Notes: a model not told the origin generated them from the letters alone. Shown: positions 33,827 through 44,774, counted from the first letter of the stretch. The stretch is DNA of 64,000 bases from Lampris incognitus (GCF_029633865.1 NC_079220.1:59731612-59795611); one strand, 5' to 3'. Numbers and translations are program-made.

Positions 33827-35300
33827 TGAGGGACTTCCGGTTATGGCGAGGGACTAGGAGGTCGCAAATCTCAAGCTCTGCAGCTAGCGTGTAAATTAAT
33901 CCTACAATACTAATCCGAATTTTGTCCAAAGTCACGCAATACGTATATAAGAGTACCCAGAACTAAAACGCCAGGGAAAAACCCGAAAGAAAAGGCAAAG
34001 AAAGAGAAAGAGAAGGAGAAAAGGAAATCGCGACACGAGGAAGGGGCTGAGAAGGCTAGCGACGCCATGCAGGTTGAAAATATGGCTAACGAAGAAGACG
34101 ACCACGAGGAAGAAGATGACGAAATGTTAGACACAGATAAGAATAGCAACCAAGATATCATGAAAGCCATACGGTCTTTGGAAAGTGAACTTTACAAGAA
34201 CATTGATGGAGTGCAAGCGACAATTGCGGATGTAAAGAAACAATACAGGAATGCACGGGTTGCATGGAACAGGCTGAACAACGGATTTCTGACGTGGAGG
34301 ACGACGTGAAGAAGCGAACACCCCGAGTTAGCACGCTGGAGAGCACCGTCAAAAGCCTTACTGACAAGGTGCAGGACTTGGAATGCAGGAGTCGGCGAAA
34401 TAACGTAAGGTTGGTGGGCCTACCGGAGAAAGAAGAGGGCCAGGATGCACCTGCATTTCTGGAGAAGTGGTGCCGGAGGCTCTGAACATGGATCCACGGG
34501 AGGGCTTGGTGGTGGAGCGGGCTCATAGAATCGGCGCTCCGGTAGACTCTCGCACGGGTCGTCCAAGGACATTGATCATGAGGTTCGTGAACTTTAAGGA
34601 CAGGGAGCGAGTACTAAAGGCAGCCAAAACCAAGGGACAGGTCCTTTACAAGAACACGCCGGTCCGTTTTCACATCGACCTCTCTGCTGGGGTGCACAAG
34701 ATGCAACGCGACTATGACCAGGTCCGGAAGAAGCTGAGAGACCGGGGGATCCACAAGCACAGAATCCTCTTTCCAGCCCGGCTCCTGGTAACACACGACA
34801 AGAGACCCCACACCTTTCAAACCCCAGCAGAAGTGGAGCGGTTTATTCAATCCCTCGGATAAGGACTGATGCAGTAGGCTATTAAGCTCACTTTATTTTA
34901 TTTTATTTCCATTTACACCAAAGATGTAGCTACGTGTTCGGGCTGTCGCCGTTTTGTTTTTGTTTAGGCTTTCTTTTTCTACCTGGACAGGACGGAGTCT
35001 CGTTTATAGCTGGACTATTCAGCTTTTGTGGAATGCACTTAACCCTGAATGAGAGACAATGTCCAAGCACCAGCCGAAATGACATGGGCACATCCAAGTA
35101 GGCCTAGACCTAAGGGACAGAGAGAGTCATCATCGGTTTATGTGCCTGTCGGAGGAAGGAAGGCCCAATGCATCGCGGACTCTTGTGACCAGGCTACAGA
35201 CTTTTCCCTCTCCTTGTCTTCCAGTGTACATGCATGGGTTCCAGGTTTGTGTATGTGCTTGGATGGTTAATTTTATATATGCCTACATGTTGTAAGCGTT
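33827..35300 (+). mobile_element. L1-type LINE, 5' part only (ORF1 present, ORF2 missing)
   Basis: Begins with GGGACTTCCGGTTATGGCG, similar to the 5' start of Tx1/L1-type elements, then carries a three-piece ORF1 (34067-34862) and an inter-ORF-like region. No endonuclease or RT follows. LINEs usually lose their 5' end, so a copy with 5' end but no 3' end suggests deletion or rearrangement after insertion. Confidence 0.7.
34067..34862 (+). pseudogene. L1-type ORF1p, frame-shifted
   Basis: ORF1p is an RNA-binding chaperone that coats LINE RNA. Three frames overlap. An acidic N-terminus followed by a coiled coil (34067-34309, heptads around DIMKAIRSLESELYKNIDGV) comes first. Next, ISDVEDDVKKRTPRVSTLES and LECRSRRNNVRLVGLPEKEE (34264-34485) give the end of the coiled coil and the start of the RRM. 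Last, VVERAHRIGAP, RPRTLIMRFVNFKDRERVL and the C-terminal domain IHKHRILFPARLLVTHDK (34467-34862). Small shifts near 34260 and 34480 break it. Confidence 0.85.
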
Positions 35301-36644
35301 GAACAGTTCATTACTGATGTTATGTGTGATTAGTATTTAGGAAAAGTAAGATAGCGAGCTAGAGCGAGAAGAACGCATGCAGTACGAGGGCGGGTGTTTG
35401 AACTAAAATAGGGATTGATTGGCCACTAATTTGGGAGAAAAAGGGAACAATCAGAAATAAATTTAAGAAAAAACTGATTGGCGGTCCAACCTCAACTCAG
35501 TCACACTCTGGGATCTACTGATGGTGCAGCTGTCATCTCCCGAGACCCAACCAGTGCTGTTGATCTGTGGCACCAAGACTCTGTCAGGAGCAGGAGGCCA
35601 GACTTCATGGACGGTGCAAAGAGAGTGGCTGCTGTCGAGTGAGAAGTAGTCTGGGACTAGGGACGGGCATGTGGCGCACTCGAGTAGTTATAATAATACT
35701 GCAAATAAAACATGAAATCATACTTGTAACATTTTATCATTTAACCATTGACTAATTTTACATACAAATATTTTTGCTTCAGATCTGCTCTTGTCACATT
35801 TTTAAAGCTTTTATTCAACACAATACCTTATTCTCTCATTGATATGTACTGAAAACGTATGTATGGCACAAAAGGGCTACTAATTATTTTGGCCGGTAAA
35901 AAATATGCTTGGCCGGTAGATTTTTTTCATCTACCAGTCCCCTTGGCCGGTAAGCCAAAAAGTTAATTTCGGACCCATCATCCCTAGCAGCAGGATTAGG
36001 AGCCGTGCAATAGTCATGCTGTTGCAGGCAGCTGCTGACATGACTCTCATTATTGGAGGAGTCCGGAGCTGGCAGAGGGGCGACAGCAGGATGCTGCCGG
36101 CACTCCCACACACCTAGCCTGGGTGCGGGTTTGGATTACTCCTTCTACACAAAGTGTGCGGGGACAGCTCCTTTCTTGAGCCTCCTTAACACACCTGTAG
36201 CTGGCATAGCGACTACACACTTTTGTACTCTTGGTGACAGTAAATGCACCCCCCCCCCCGAATCTTCACTAGCCACTTAGCTCTTTCCTTGCAGTTACTA
36301 GGGAATGAATGGAAACTTAAAAGAGAATTATAGTGTGTTGAATTCACACACTGTGGCACACAACAGTGCTCAGTGGAGCCTGATTCACGGCGTTGCTACT
36401 TGAACGCCCCTTTTTGCACTGTTTGATTCATTGATTTTTCAGATGAAATTAAGATTTCGGGCGGATAAGTTAACAGCTAACTAAGGATTCAGTAGGATGT
36501 AAGCATCCGGTTGTACCGAAAGTTCTTATGCAAACAGACACACCCGGACGTTCTGCAGCCAGCGCGACATGAATGCACCGAGCCTATAGACAACGCGTTC
36601 TCATTTCTCACTCCAGCACCAACCATGGTGCAGAGAGAGAGAGA
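35301..36644. other. Unassigned sequence with repeat scraps
   Basis: GATTGATTGGCCACTAATTT followed by GGGAGAAAAAGGG near 35411-35447 resembles the 3' end of the second SINE family. At 35890-35980 the word TTGGCCGG occurs three times. A C-run lies at 36250-36259. No frame carries a domain. Confidence 0.4.
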
Positions 36645-36788
36645 GAGGAATCAGGAACGCTTTATTTGTCATTTCACCTCATGTACTTGCGCACATGAAG
36701 CGAAATGAAGTGCCGTTTCCGTCAGCCCACAGCAGTGCAACATACAAAGACACATTTAAGAACTACCAGAACACACATATTCAAACTA

Positions 36789-36876
<88 letters not shown>

Positions 36877-36965
36877 CACTGTCCAGCAAACACCAGCCAG
36901 GATGACTGCCAGAACCGCCGGTCTGCATGGGCTAGCAGTTAGCCTAGCCTGCCCCAATTACACAT
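36645..36965 (-). mobile_element. Retroposon 3' fragment (same family as 62345-63208)
   Basis: The plus strand reads AATCAGGAACGCTTTATTTG, GAAGTGCCGTTTCCGTCAGC and CCACAGCAGTGCAACATAC, then after a microsatellite CCAGCCAGGATGACTGCCAG and GCATGGGCTAGCAGTTAGCC. This is the reverse of the 3' part of the composite element at 62345-63208. A CA/TA microsatellite (36789-36871) has grown in the middle. Confidence 0.8.
36789..36871. repeat. CA/TA microsatellite
   Basis: About 10 CA units followed by about 31 TA units within a retroposon fragment. Confidence 0.95.
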
Positions 36966-37202
36966 GGTCTTCTATGGTCTGAAGTTTTATGGTATAGGAC
37001 ATTATTTTGTTTATTTTGTAATGTGAAGACACATGTTTATGTTGAAATAAATATAGCTATACAAGTAGTTACGTATCTCATTGTATTGGTCTGCCCTTCG
37101 ATTGACATAATGCGTAAAAATATATTCGAATGGTTCGAACCTTCTTCTTTTTTTAAGACGGAATAATTGAACGTCATTTTTGGCCAATTTTGACAGCCCT
37201 AA

Positions 37203-37447
37203 ATTGCGTCAGGAGGTAGAGCGGGTCATGTAGTAATCAGAAGGCCGCTGGTTCGATCCCTTGGTCCTCCAGAGTACATGCCGAAGTGTCCTTGAGCAAG
37301 ATACTGAACCCCTTAACTGCTCCTGATGAGCAGGTTGGTGCCTTGCATGGCAGCCTCCACCCTCAGTGTCTGAATGTGTGTGTGAATGGGGCGTACACTG
37401 TAAAGGTAAAGTACTATCCAAGTTAACTTGGTGTTGAACAAATTGAA
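37203..37447 (+). mobile_element. tRNA-derived SINE, third family
   Basis: Head GGAGGTAGAGCGGGTCATGT (A-box-like) with B box GGTTCGATCCC, then CGAAGTGTCCTTGAGCAAGA and TACTGAACCCC, CCTTGCATGGCAGCC, and GTGTGTGAATGGGGCG, ending in an AACAAAT/AATAA tail. The head, body and tail order is typical of teleost tRNA SINEs. Confidence 0.82.
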
Positions 37448-37477
37448 CAAATAACAATAAAATAAAATACTATATCA

Positions 37478-37622
37478 AAGTCCCCGCCTTTGCCTGCTGC
37501 CCAGCCTGCATTGCACTTGCCCCAATGCTCATCCCCGCGTGTGGTGGGTCCACGGGGTGGTGGGTCCATGTTGTTTTTTCGGGCTGGGCCCGACCGGGCT
37601 ACATGGGCCAATGCCCAGTTTT
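37478..37622 (+). mobile_element. Interspersed repeat shared with 16490-16730
   Basis: CCTTTGCCTGCTGCCCAGCC, GTGGTGGGTCCACGGGGTGG and TTGTTTTTTCGGGCTGGGCC match the module at 16490-16730 in the same orientation. It runs straight into an RTE-type LINE end. Confidence 0.6.
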
Positions 37623-37842
37623 CCTCCTGGGCGCCTTCCTGTGGAGGTATGATGGGCACATCCAACTGGGATGAGACCCCAGGATTGACCCTGAACTCAC
37701 TGGAGGCACTACATGTCCAATCTGGCCTGGGAACACCTTGGGATCCCCCAGGAGGAGCTGGACGGTGTTGCTAGGGAGAGGGACACCTGGAGTGCCCTAC
37801 TTAGCTTGCTGCCACTGCGACCCAACCCCGGAGAAGCGTTGA
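37623..37842 (+). pseudogene. RTE-type LINE C-terminus, fragment on plus strand
   Basis: The plus strand reads MSNLAWEHLGIPQEELDGVA and SALLSLLPLRPN, the same C-terminal segment as in the minus-strand copies at 15880-16465 and 59515-60065. About 200 bp remain and the rest is lost. Confidence 0.7.
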
Positions 37843-38089
37843 GGTATTTTTCCCATGCAAAAGCACTCATGATTCTGTCGTTGACTCCCAGGGTACCTGG
37901 GCGTCTGGGCGGGACCCAAGATGACATTTTGTATACCTTTTTTCCAGTGAACGTTGATCTTTGCACCAGTTTACATGAATCTGCCAAAGGATCCCAGTGA
38001 AGCTCATCTTTAACAGAGTTCTGTGGGCTATGCTTCCACAAACAAATTCATGTAGACTGTGCCGTCTACTTAAAACAGATCACATCAGC

Positions 38090-38680
38090 ACGATGATAGG
38101 AATAATAATCATCATCATTACGTTTATTTAACGCTTTTCTATACACCCAAAGGGCTTCACATTTAAAGGGGTAACTCACCTCAACCACCACCAATGTGTG
38201 GCACCCACCTGGGTGATGCATGGCAGCCATTTTTGCGCCAGAACGCTCACCACACATAAGCTTGAGGTAGAGAGGGAGAACTAATTGAGCCAGTTACATG
38301 GGGGGATGATTAGGTGGCCAGATGGAGAGAGCCAGGTTGGGAATTTTACCAGGACACTGGGGAACACCCTGCTCTTTGTGGTAAGTGCCTTGGGATCCAG
38401 AGTGAGTCAGGACCTCGGTTTAACGTCTCATCCGAAGGACAGCATCTCCTACAGCACAGTGTCCCCATCACTGCACAGGGGCACTGGGATTTGATATTTG
38501 TTGATTTTTTTTTATTTGGACCAGAGGGAAGACTGCCCCCTACTGGCCCACCAACACCACTTCCGGCAGCAACTCATTTTCCTGGGAGGTCTCCCATCCA
38601 CGTACTAGCCAAGCCCACATCTGCTTAGCTTCCGTCATTTGGCAGAGCCAGGGTACATGTTGGTATGGTACGATGCAGTG
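38090..38680 (-). mobile_element. 5S rRNA-derived SINE (SINE3-type)
   Basis: Read on the minus strand, 38680 to about 38560 resembles 5S rRNA. TACCATACCAACATGTACCC matches the 5S start. GGAAGCTAAGCAGATGTGGG matches the box A/intermediate region, and TAGTACGTGGATGGGAGACC matches box C, the internal pol III type 1 promoter. The body continues with GACGTTAAACCGAGGTCCTG-like sequence and ends near an ATT/ATC-rich tail at 38093-38118. SINE3 elements with 5S heads are known from zebrafish. Confidence 0.82.
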
Positions 38681-40046
38681 GGATAGTACAATATTGTACA
38701 CTTCGCTTAAATAGTGAATCGCACCATGAGTGATGAGTACTCTAGATACCTTGTTAAACAGTTCCCTTTGGAGCATTTAATCAAATTTTAAGGGAAGTTG
38801 TGCCCCCCATGTAGTCTCAAAGCACTCGCCTCTGAGAGCCAGTTAGCTCTGCTGTTGGATTCAGTTTGATCATAGGAGGGTTAAGGGGTCAAGTATAGGA
38901 GTAGTACTTTTCCTAGATGGCCTTTCATGGCGTCCTAGACTGGTCTCCATACACCTCAGCATCATGTGAAGCGCACAGTATCGCCTCTCCATGATGAATG
39001 ACCGTGGTGAAGAGACACACCCTCCTTGCGGTAATCCTGTTAACTTGTCAGGAGAGAACAGAGCAGAACACGGCGGATCTAGAGGAGTAAACCTGGATAA
39101 TAAATCCTGCTGTTCTTATGGGGAGCAGTAGTGTTAGGTGCATTCACTGATAGTCTGACGTTATGGACCGTGGGACATCGTGGCTTTGCAGATGATCAGT
39201 GCATCTTGAAAATGGAAAGGCACAAAATCTCCAGTTAGCGGAGAACCGTAGAACTGCATGTAGAGTAGCGCCCCCTGCTTTAAACAAACGTGCAACTGAA
39301 ACCCTATATTTTGGGGCGTCCTGGCGGATGACCTCGGTAAGGAGGAGGTGATCATAGGATACGTCAGAAATAATTGCTGAGTGTGGTAGACAAATTTCTC
39401 TGCTTTTCCACAAACATAAATACTTGAAATATGAAATGGGGCAGAAAAAAACGCATTAACAATCATACTGTACACACACAGACACCTGTCCACGTGCACA
39501 TGTACAAGTACAAGCACAAATATGTATGTACATGTACTGTACTACTACGTAGATAGTACAGGTAATAAGCATCCCGTCCCTTGCAGGTGCCAACTTGTGA
39601 GATGGGCCTCTTGTGTTTATGCACTGTGTTGCACCTCCCTGCTATGGTGCTGTAGGGTGTCTCATCCACATGCATATAACCACACACGCACACACCTGGG
39701 CTATTCCAACTAATCATTATGATCCAACTTACATAATACTCTCAAAGCAATGGCAGTTCTGTAACAAACAAAAAAAGCACCAACACATTAGGTTGCAAAA
39801 CAGCAACTGATTTGGAAATATGGTGCACGTGTTCATCAAACCTACATGCAAATATTTTACACACCTGTTAATTTTGCTGCGTGTATGGCTTCTCTCCCCA
39901 GCTTCTGCAGGTTTGTGTAGGCTTTATGTTATATAGCATGTGTCTGCGCACAGTATGGGCGGACTGAATGATGTCACTTCTCTCTCTCACACTCTGCAAG
40001 GATGCCCAAGGCAATACCTTGTGTATGCACTTGTGTGTGGGCCCTG

Positions 40047-40049
<3 letters not shown>
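38681..40049. other. Unassigned sequence
   Basis: No gene or known repeat recognised. Small frames around 39144-39810 on both strands lack domains. Confidence 0.4.
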
Positions 40050-40122
<73 letters not shown>

Positions 40123-40138
40123 CGTGTGTGTGTGTGTG
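40050..40138. repeat. GT microsatellite
   Basis: About 40 GT units with one GCTGC interruption near 40119. Confidence 0.95.
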
Positions 40139-40973
40139 TCTTTATGTAGGTGGTGCTAATGCACAGTCAGTGGGTGGTGTTGCATAGTAACATCATTGGA
40201 TCTTTTTGGTTGTGTTACAGCAAAATGGAGAATTGAGGGGAGGAGAAGAAACTGCTGTAATCCTCGTAGGTGGGGTGCCCCACCACCTCTGCCTTGGGCT
40301 ACCCACTCTCACACATACATGAACTGGCTGTAGAGGAAGACGGATTACCTCTCAGATCCAACTATACCAAGGTAAGGGCCTTGGCAAGTAAACGGTGGAA
40401 GATAGAAATGTCTTCTCACTGTCTTCGAGTTTTCAAATTGAGGATGCAACTTTTGATGTCCTCGTCGAACTTACAGACACTGCTGGATTGCATTGAGCTC
40501 AGGAGGTAGTATATGAGTAGGCGCAGTCAAGCTTAAACGACCTCTTCATTGTTGTGCCACAGTTTCCCATACAGGCAAATATCAATGCTTTCCATTATGA
40601 CATTTTAATTGTACTGTTTCAAGATTTCCTCTTTGTTAATTTATGCTTGAACCAGTCGGTGCACATGTTCGTTTGACCCCTTTTGACCTGCACACATGCA
40701 ATCTATTTTTTACAAATGTCCTCGCATGAATGTCAGGATGAGTCAAGAATCTGATAAGTGGGCTCTGGGAGTTTGTTGCAACAAGAACATTCAACATTTC
40801 CATATAAGTTTTGCACCAACATGAATGAGAACAAAACCATTACAAATGGCATGACAAGCGTGCACAGTGTTAGCTTAACAACTGATGTCCGAGTTGGCAA
40901 AAATGCCCTAATTTGGACTAATGTCAAAATAAAAGACCTCATCCACAACGGGGCCTATGAAAAAGAGTCTCTG
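40139..40973. other. Unassigned sequence
   Basis: No recognisable gene. CAAGGTAAGGGC near 40369 looks like a splice donor after an open stretch, but no acceptor or domain supports an exon. Confidence 0.35.
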
Positions 40974-40982
40974 GTAGTTATC

Positions 40983-41717
40983 TTTTTTTTTGTGGATTTC
41001 CCCCGTTTTCTCCCCCAATTGTATCCAGCCAATCTCCCCACTCTTCCAAGCCATCCCGGTCGCTGCTCCACCCCCTCAGCTGAGGGCTGCAGATTACCAC
41101 GTCTCCTCCCATCCATGTGGAGTCGCCAGTCGCTTCTTTTCACCTGACAGTGAGGAGTTTCGCCAGGGGGACGTAGCGCGTGGGAGGATCATGCTATTCC
41201 GCCCCAATCCCCCCCCCCCGAACAGGCGCCCTGACTGACCAGAGGAGGCACTAGTGCAGTGACCAGGGGCCTCATGTATCAGTCGTTACTATGGGGAAAT
41301 TTGTGCGTACACACCCATGGAATTTCTTAGCCCTCAAGATCGTCTGACAGTCAGAAGCAAAGCATGATGGTTATTTATAATTCCTTCCTCCTAACATCTA
41401 TTGTGTACCTCTTGCAACGAGCAATCACCCAGGCCTGCAAAGACACCAGTGTTAGCCAGTCGGTGTCTAAATTCAGGGTTACCCAGGTTCTACACTGGTC
41501 TCTGAGACAAACTTCAAGGCTAAACAATCCCATGGGGGTGTACGCACAAATTTGCCCATAGTAACGATTGATACACGAGGCCCCAGGACACTCGCAGGCA
41601 CGACCAATTGTGTCTGTAGGGATGCCCGACCAAGCTGGAGGTAACATGGGGATTCGAACCGACGACCTCCGTGTTGGTAGGCAGCGGAATAGACAGCTAC
41701 GCTACCCGGACGCCCCA
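40983..41717 (-). mobile_element. tRNA-derived SINE, second family, copy 3, with 9-bp TSD and an inner MITE
   Basis: Reverse copy: T-rich end TTTTTTTTTGTGGATTTCCC, then CACCTGACAGTGAGGAGTTT and CACTAGTGCAGTGACCAGG up to 41267. After an inserted element it resumes at 41588 with ACACTCGCAGGC, CAATTGTGTCTGTAGGGATG, B box GATTCGAACCGACG and head end GCTACCCGGACGCCCC. The flanks GTAGTTATC at 40974-40982 and 41718-41726 are an exact 9-bp target duplication. Without the insertion it is about 415 bp. Confidence 0.93.
41268..41582. mobile_element. MITE with 53-bp terminal inverted repeats inside the SINE
   Basis: The left end starts GGCCTCATGTATCAGTCGTT and the right end in reverse complement starts GGCCTCGTGTATCAATCGTT. 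The match continues through ACTATGGG and AAATTTGTGCGTACAC for about 53 bases with five or six differences. The SINE target CCAGG is duplicated at 41263-41267 and 41583-41587. There is no transposase, and the length is 315 bp. The superfamily is not assigned. Confidence 0.88.
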
Positions 41718-41726
41718 GTAGTTATC

Positions 41727-42247
41727 ATTTCTAACTTAAAGCTGCAGCAATGACCAGTTAACAAACCCATTTAAGTGCCTTGGCCGTAGATAAGAAAAAA
41801 AATCCACTTAATGAGCAAACTAAAATCGCTTACCTTTGAGCAAAATGACTAGCATGACAAAGCAGGAACAACAGAATAAACCAAATTAATTCCAGACTTG
41901 TTTGTCTGTTTGGATGAGTGTTTCAGAGCAGTAGCCATACTGCCAACCTTCAGCCAGAAAAGCTAATCCAGTAGCGTTAACATGTTCCAGGTGAGACACT
42001 GACTAATGATTACAACCCATATTAGTCTTTGGTCAGTTAGTCCGCACAATCACAGCTGATACATCCTTTGGTTAATGAATGAACAGTATTCATCCGCAGC
42101 TTAAATGTCAGTGTTGTCTGGCGGCAGCTGTTTCTCCACAGTGAGACTGGACTTCAGCATTGTGTGCAAACCATTCTCTGACCAGTAATTAAAGTCATTA
42201 ACACGAGCCTGTTTCAAACCTGCAGTCCAAGCTGACATGTCTTCATT
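41727..42247. other. Unassigned sequence
   Basis: No gene or repeat recognised. Confidence 0.4.
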
Positions 42248-42632
42248 TCAACCCCACCCCCCTTCTCCCAATTGTACTTGGCCAATTACCCCACTCTCCC
42301 GAGCCGTTTTGGTCGCTGCTCCACCCCCTCTGCTGATCCGGGGAGGGCTGCAGACTACCACATGCCTCCTCCGATACAGGTGGAGTCACCAGCTGCTTCT
42401 TTTCACCTGACAGTGAGGAGTTTCACCAGGGAGACGTAGCACGTGAGAGGATCACGCTATTCCCCCCCAGTCCCCCTCCCCCCTGAACAGGTGCCCCGAC
42501 CAACCAGAGGAGGCGCTAGTGCGGCGACCAGGACACATACCCACATCCGGCTTCCCACCTGCAGACATGGCCAGTTGTGTCTGTAGGGACGTCCGACCAA
42601 GCCGGAGGTAACACGGGGATTCGAACCGGTGA
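42248..42632 (-). mobile_element. tRNA-derived SINE, second family, copy 4
   Basis: CCCCTTCTCCCAATTGTACT at the left, TCACCTGACAGTGAGGAGTT and GGAGGCGCTAGTGCGGCGAC in the body, B box GATTCGAACCGGTGATC at the right. The outer head is missing. Confidence 0.88.
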
Positions 42633-43218
42633 TCGTCATGCTCTCTCTCGCTCTGTTGGCTCATAGAAATACTGAGGGTGTCCAGGGATCATTGGGTGGT
42701 CACATAACTCATCTGTCTCTTTCCTATTCCTGTCTCAGACTCCGTGTGTCTGTATTTCTATTGCTATCTTTATTTCAATCTGTATCTCTAACTCCACCAC
42801 TCTCCCTCTCATTTCCTCTGAAGGATATCCTGGTACACGGTAAACAGGCAGAAACTACCAGCTATGAGTCTGTGCAGCCTGTCTGTGGGAAGAAACATTG
42901 TTTTATCTTAAGGAGGATTAGATGATTAGGGAGCAGAAAAATGCTAAGAAAAACAAATGCACCTATCGTGGCCAATTTAGAGCAGGGGTCCCCAACCACC
43001 AGGCCACGGACCGGCACCAGGCCGCAAGGAAACAATATGATATACAATGTTCAAATAAAAGCCCGGGACCGCGTAACGCTAGAGAAATTGATACTTGAAG
43101 CGTGTACAATGATGTACTTTTATCACTCATTCACGTGGCATTCAGCAGACCAATGGTAACTAACTTCATAACTCAGAGACCGCTCAGTCAACTCGCTACT
43201 AGCAGCTAGCTAGCTACC

Positions 43219-43605
43219 ATGAGCAGTAAAAAACAAATGTCGCTTGAGAGTTTCTTCGTAAGAGGTAGGGCAGATAAAAGGTCTCATGACGATGATAACG
43301 GAGACACAGCAGAGGCCGAGACACTAAAAAAAAGAAAAAAGAAAGCTTCCTTCAATAAGAAGTACGATGAGTTGTATCTAAAATACAGCTTTATTGTGAC
43401 CGATGACTTGCATGCTCTGAGCCCCCTGTGCGTGATATGTGGAGACAAGCTGTCTAGTGAGGCAATGAAGCCTCAAAACTGCTTTGGCACCTTGAGTCCA
43501 AGCACCCAGCACTTAAAGACAAACCCGTGGAGTTCTCTGAGCGAAGACGACGTGAGCAAGCAGGACAGTAGCACGTGCTGAGAGCCACCACCTCTACACA
43601 TGCTG
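43219..43605 (+). pseudogene. hAT transposase N-terminus with BED-type zinc finger (frame-shifted)
   Basis: Starts MSSKKQMSLESFFVRGRADK, with a lysine-rich NLS-like run (TLKKRKKK) and KYDELYLKYSF, then the BED finger pair CVICGDKLSSEAMKP. After this a one-base shift occurs near 43475: the next frame reads LLWHLESKHPALKDKPVEF, which supplies the expected His residues of the finger (HLxxxH). DNA binding to the element ends is the family role. The frame shift makes it a pseudogene. It stops near a 29-bp array. Confidence 0.85.
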
Positions 43606-43623
43606 CTGCTCCGAGAGCGTCGT

Positions 43624-44117
43624 GCTTAGTGGCTAGTCGTGTTGCTAAGGCTACTTAGTGGCTAGTCATATTGCTAAGGCTACTGAGTGGCTAGTCATAT
43701 TGCTAAGGCTACTTAGTGGCTAGTCGTGTTGCTAAGGCTACTTAGTGGCTAGTCGTGTTGCTAAGACTACTTAGTGGCTGGTCGTATCGCTAAGGCTACT
43801 TAGTGGCTAGTCATATTGCTAAGCCTAGTTAGTGGCTGGTCGTATCACTAAGGCTACTTAGTGTCTAGTCGTGTTGCTAAGGCTACTTAGTGGCTAGTCA
43901 TATCGCTAAGGCTACTTAGTGGCTAGTCATATCGCTAAGGCTACTGAGTGGCTAGTCGTGTTGCTAAGGCTACTTAGTGGCTAGTCATATTGCTAAGGCT
44001 AGTTAGTGGCTAGTCATATCGCTAAGGCTACTTAGTGGCTAGTTGTGTTGCTAAGGCTACTTAGTGGCTAGTCATATTGCTAAGGCTACTTAGTGGCCAG
44101 TCGTATTGCTAAGGCTA
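43624..44117. repeat. 29-bp minisatellite inside the hAT transposase, about 17 copies
   Basis: Unit CTTAGTGGCTAGTCGTGTTG plus CTAAGGCTA, with GTCATATTG/GTCATATCG variants. In one frame a unit reads LVASRVAKA, which is the same peptide found directly at the right edge, where the transposase continues as AKAKKPFTTGEEL. The array therefore arose by amplification of transposase coding sequence. Confidence 0.93.
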
Positions 44118-44270
44118 AGAAGCCATTCACTACTGGCGAAGAATTGATTCTGCCTGCTGCCAAGGACATGTGCCATGAACTGTTGGGGGGGGGGGGGAAG
44201 CTGCAGCTACCAAGGTGGCAAAGGTTCCTCTTTCAGCTACCACACTTGCAAGGAGAATTGATGAAATTGG
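44093..44270 (+). pseudogene. hAT transposase middle fragment
   Basis: Continues from the minisatellite as RIAKAKKPFTTGEELILPAA then KDMCHELL, a conserved block of ZBED-type hAT transposases. A G-run (44186-44197) shifts the frame. Beyond it the matching frame reads EAAATKVAKVPLSATTLARR and IDEIGE. The RNase-H-like catalytic domain that should follow is missing. Confidence 0.85.
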
Positions 44271-44493
44271 TGAGTCGCAGTGTTGTTATATGTATGTTAT
44301 GTTAATGTGAGGAAAATATGCGCTGTGTTTATTAGCCAAACGTTATTTTAAATGTTGTGATATTATTGACTTATAAGCCTAACCTTTATTCTGGTCATTA
44401 TTAGCCCACTCCCGCCCCTCTCCTGGTCCGCCAGAATATTGTATATTAAACTGGTCTGTGGTGCAAAAAAGGTTGGGGACCCCTGATTTAGAA

Positions 44494-44722
44494 TACTAAC
44501 TCCGGTTTTGTTCAGTCACTTTCACCGAAGAGCGTTTTCACACGGCATGAGGTGGTGGTGCAACTTTTGCAGCTTCCACAAAACACAACAGCAGTGGGTG
44601 ACAACAATAGATGACAGCAATCCAGAATGCTGTGGGGAACGTCAGTGGAACAATAATCCCTGCTATTCACTGTTGCTATGTCCTCACCCCCACGCCTCAC
44701 CAAACTACCCACCATAAACACA

Positions 44723-44774
<52 letters not shown>

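Larger units (their letters stand above)
32703..37201. mobile_element. Possible large hAT shell containing nested repeats
   Basis: TAGGGCTGTCAA at 32703-32714 and TTGACAGCCCTA at 37190-37201 are perfect 12-bp inverted ends of the form common in fish hAT elements. The flanking 8-mers (ATGGGTCA and AATTGCGT) do not match, so the two ends could come from different copies. Inside are a candidate first exon, a 64-bp minisatellite, an L1-type ORF1, repeat fragments and a TA microsatellite, but no hAT transposase core. Confidence 0.4.
42983..44485 (+). mobile_element. hAT (ZBED-type) transposon, internally deleted, with 8-bp TSD
   Basis: Perfect 15-bp inverted ends CAGGGGTCCCCAACC and GGTTGGGGACCCCTG. 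Flanks ATTTAGAG (42975-42982) and ATTTAGAA (44486-44493) are an 8-bp target duplication with one mismatch, the length used by hAT elements. Inside are the 5' part of a BED-finger transposase, a 29-bp minisatellite and a further piece of the transposase; the catalytic core and hATC dimerisation domain are gone. Confidence 0.92.

Noticed and set aside
38556..38680. Genuine 5S rRNA gene
   Set aside because: Box regions are similar, but many positions differ and the sequence runs on into a SINE body, so it is a SINE head.
40230..40510. Exon ending at the donor-like CAAGGTAAGGGC
   Set aside because: No acceptor, domain or partner exon found; a donor-like word alone is common by chance.
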